Assembly: GCA_934661755.1 (NCBI GenBank)
Contig: CAKUJM010000072.1
Span: forward strand, 1 to 6,429
Length of the DNA: 6,429 bases
From: an uncultured Lentisphaeria bacterium
GTDB lineage: Bacteria > Verrucomicrobiota > Lentisphaeria > Oligosphaerales > Oligosphaeraceae
Direction: 5' to 3'
The notes under the pieces are model-generated. The model made no database searches, was not told where the DNA came from, and saw nothing but the letters and a program-made list of their open reading frames with translations. This document shows positions 6,151-6,429 of the stretch, piece by piece; the stretch's first letter is position 1, and each line of letters opens with the position of its first letter. The position numbers and the translations under genes were made by a program.

Positions 6151-6258
6151 GGCGCCGGGCTTGACGTGCCGCCGTGCGTAGTTTGAAGAACGCGCTTTGT
6201 TGTAAACAGACTTTGTTATTGACAACACATGCACCGGCCAAGTTCACTCACGCGGTTA
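6144..6258 (+). repeat. Direct repeat copy A (115 bp)
   Basis: This segment runs from AGGGGTTGGCGCCGG to CACGCGGTTA and is repeated at 6314-6429. The two copies differ at about eight positions plus one extra T in copy B. All differences lie in the first half; the last 55 bases are identical. It starts with AGGGGTT and, with the next bases, ends AACCCCT (6258-6264), giving 7-bp terminal inverted repeats. No ORF is supportable inside it. Confidence 0.9.
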
Positions 6259-6320
6259 ACCCCTCCGCCGCCTGTCGGCGGCACCTCCCCTTGCAGGGGA
6301 GGCTGAAGAGCCTAGGGGTT
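6258..6320. repeat. Cloverleaf-like inverted-repeat element
   Basis: A closing 7-bp stem AACCCCT (6258-6264) / AGGGGTT (6314-6320) encloses two perfect hairpins: GCCGCC/GGCGGC (6267-6272 and 6277-6282, loop TGTC) and CCTCCCCT/AGGGGAGG (6284-6291 and 6295-6302, loop TGC), followed by an 11-nt single-stranded segment. It matches 6098-6150 in reverse complement, with altered but still paired hairpin stems. It resembles REP/BIME-like intergenic elements in general architecture. No tRNA features are present. Confidence 0.75.
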
Positions 6321-6429
6321 GGCGCCGGTCATGACGTGCGTCCATGCGTAGTTTTGAAGAACGCGCCATGTTGCAAACAGACTTTGTTATTGACAACACA
6401 TGCACCGGCCAAGTTCACTCACGCGGTTA
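6314..6429 (+). repeat. Direct repeat copy B (116 bp), reaching the window edge
   Basis: Second copy of the 6144-6258 sequence, offset by 170 bp, with one extra T in TTTT (6352-6355) and a handful of substitutions in its first half. It ends exactly at the last base of the window at the point where copy A runs into the cloverleaf element, so a further cloverleaf and more copies may follow outside the window. Confidence 0.9.

Noticed and set aside
5738..6181. Open frame running past the nucleotidase stop into the repeats
   Set aside because: Most of it overlaps the nucleotidase in another frame and the rest is repeat sequence.
6219..6224. Perfect TTGACA -35 box in the direct repeat (also at 6390-6395)
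   Set aside because: No -10-like hexamer occurs 15-19 bp downstream in either copy.
6258..6320. tRNA gene suggested by the cloverleaf shape
   Set aside because: Only two internal arms, no anticodon loop, no T-loop GTTCGA-like sequence and no acceptor end.
6144..6429. CRISPR-like array
   Set aside because: There are only two copies of a 115/116-bp unit separated by a structured element that is itself repeated; unit length and spacing do not fit CRISPR repeats and unique spacers.

Overview
The window comes from a GC-rich Gram-negative (diderm) bacterium. An outer-membrane FadL-type barrel, a membrane-anchored zinc-finger anti-sigma factor and two Sec-exported envelope proteins all need an outer membrane and periplasm. 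A Rex-type NADH/NAD+ sensor points to an anaerobic or facultative lifestyle. From memory, this Rex subfamily and this gene mix fit the PVC group (for example Lentisphaerota/Victivallales-like organisms), but no marker gene proves the taxonomy.

Layout: (1) 1-226 holds the possible 3' tail of an upstream gene (stop at 90-92) and a spacer with small hairpins. (2) 227-1492, minus strand, is a FadL/OmpP1/TodX outer-membrane transporter. A plausible sigma70-type promoter for it lies in the 372-bp divergent spacer. (3) 1865-2524, plus strand, is rex. (4) 2594-6044, plus strand, is a likely transcription unit of four genes: an ECF sigma factor, its zinc-binding single-TM anti-sigma factor (172 bp downstream), a secreted proline-rich helical protein of unknown function (11 bp downstream) and a secreted two-domain 5'-nucleotidase-like metallophosphoesterase (31 bp downstream). 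(5) 6045-6429 is non-coding. It holds hairpin-rich repeats in both orientations and a 115/116-bp sequence repeated directly with a 170-bp period. The second copy runs to the last base of the window, so the array probably continues.

How it may work together: the sigma, anti-sigma and secreted helical protein have the parts of an envelope-signalling switch, formally similar to CnrYXH-type three-component systems. The anti-sigma would hold the sigma factor at the inner membrane, and the periplasmic helical protein could sense or tune the signal. The nucleotidase may be a target or a passenger of the operon. The Rex regulator next to a divergent FadL transporter may link redox state to uptake of hydrophobic substrates. 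These functional links are inference; the family assignments of FadL, Rex, the sigma factor, the anti-sigma factor and the phosphoesterase rest on clear motifs.

The most unusual items are the 3' repeat module, whose hairpin stems change sequence between copies yet stay paired, the uncharacterised secreted protein in the sigma operon, and a nucleotidase whose C-terminal domain lacks the usual substrate-binding Asn/Arg signature.
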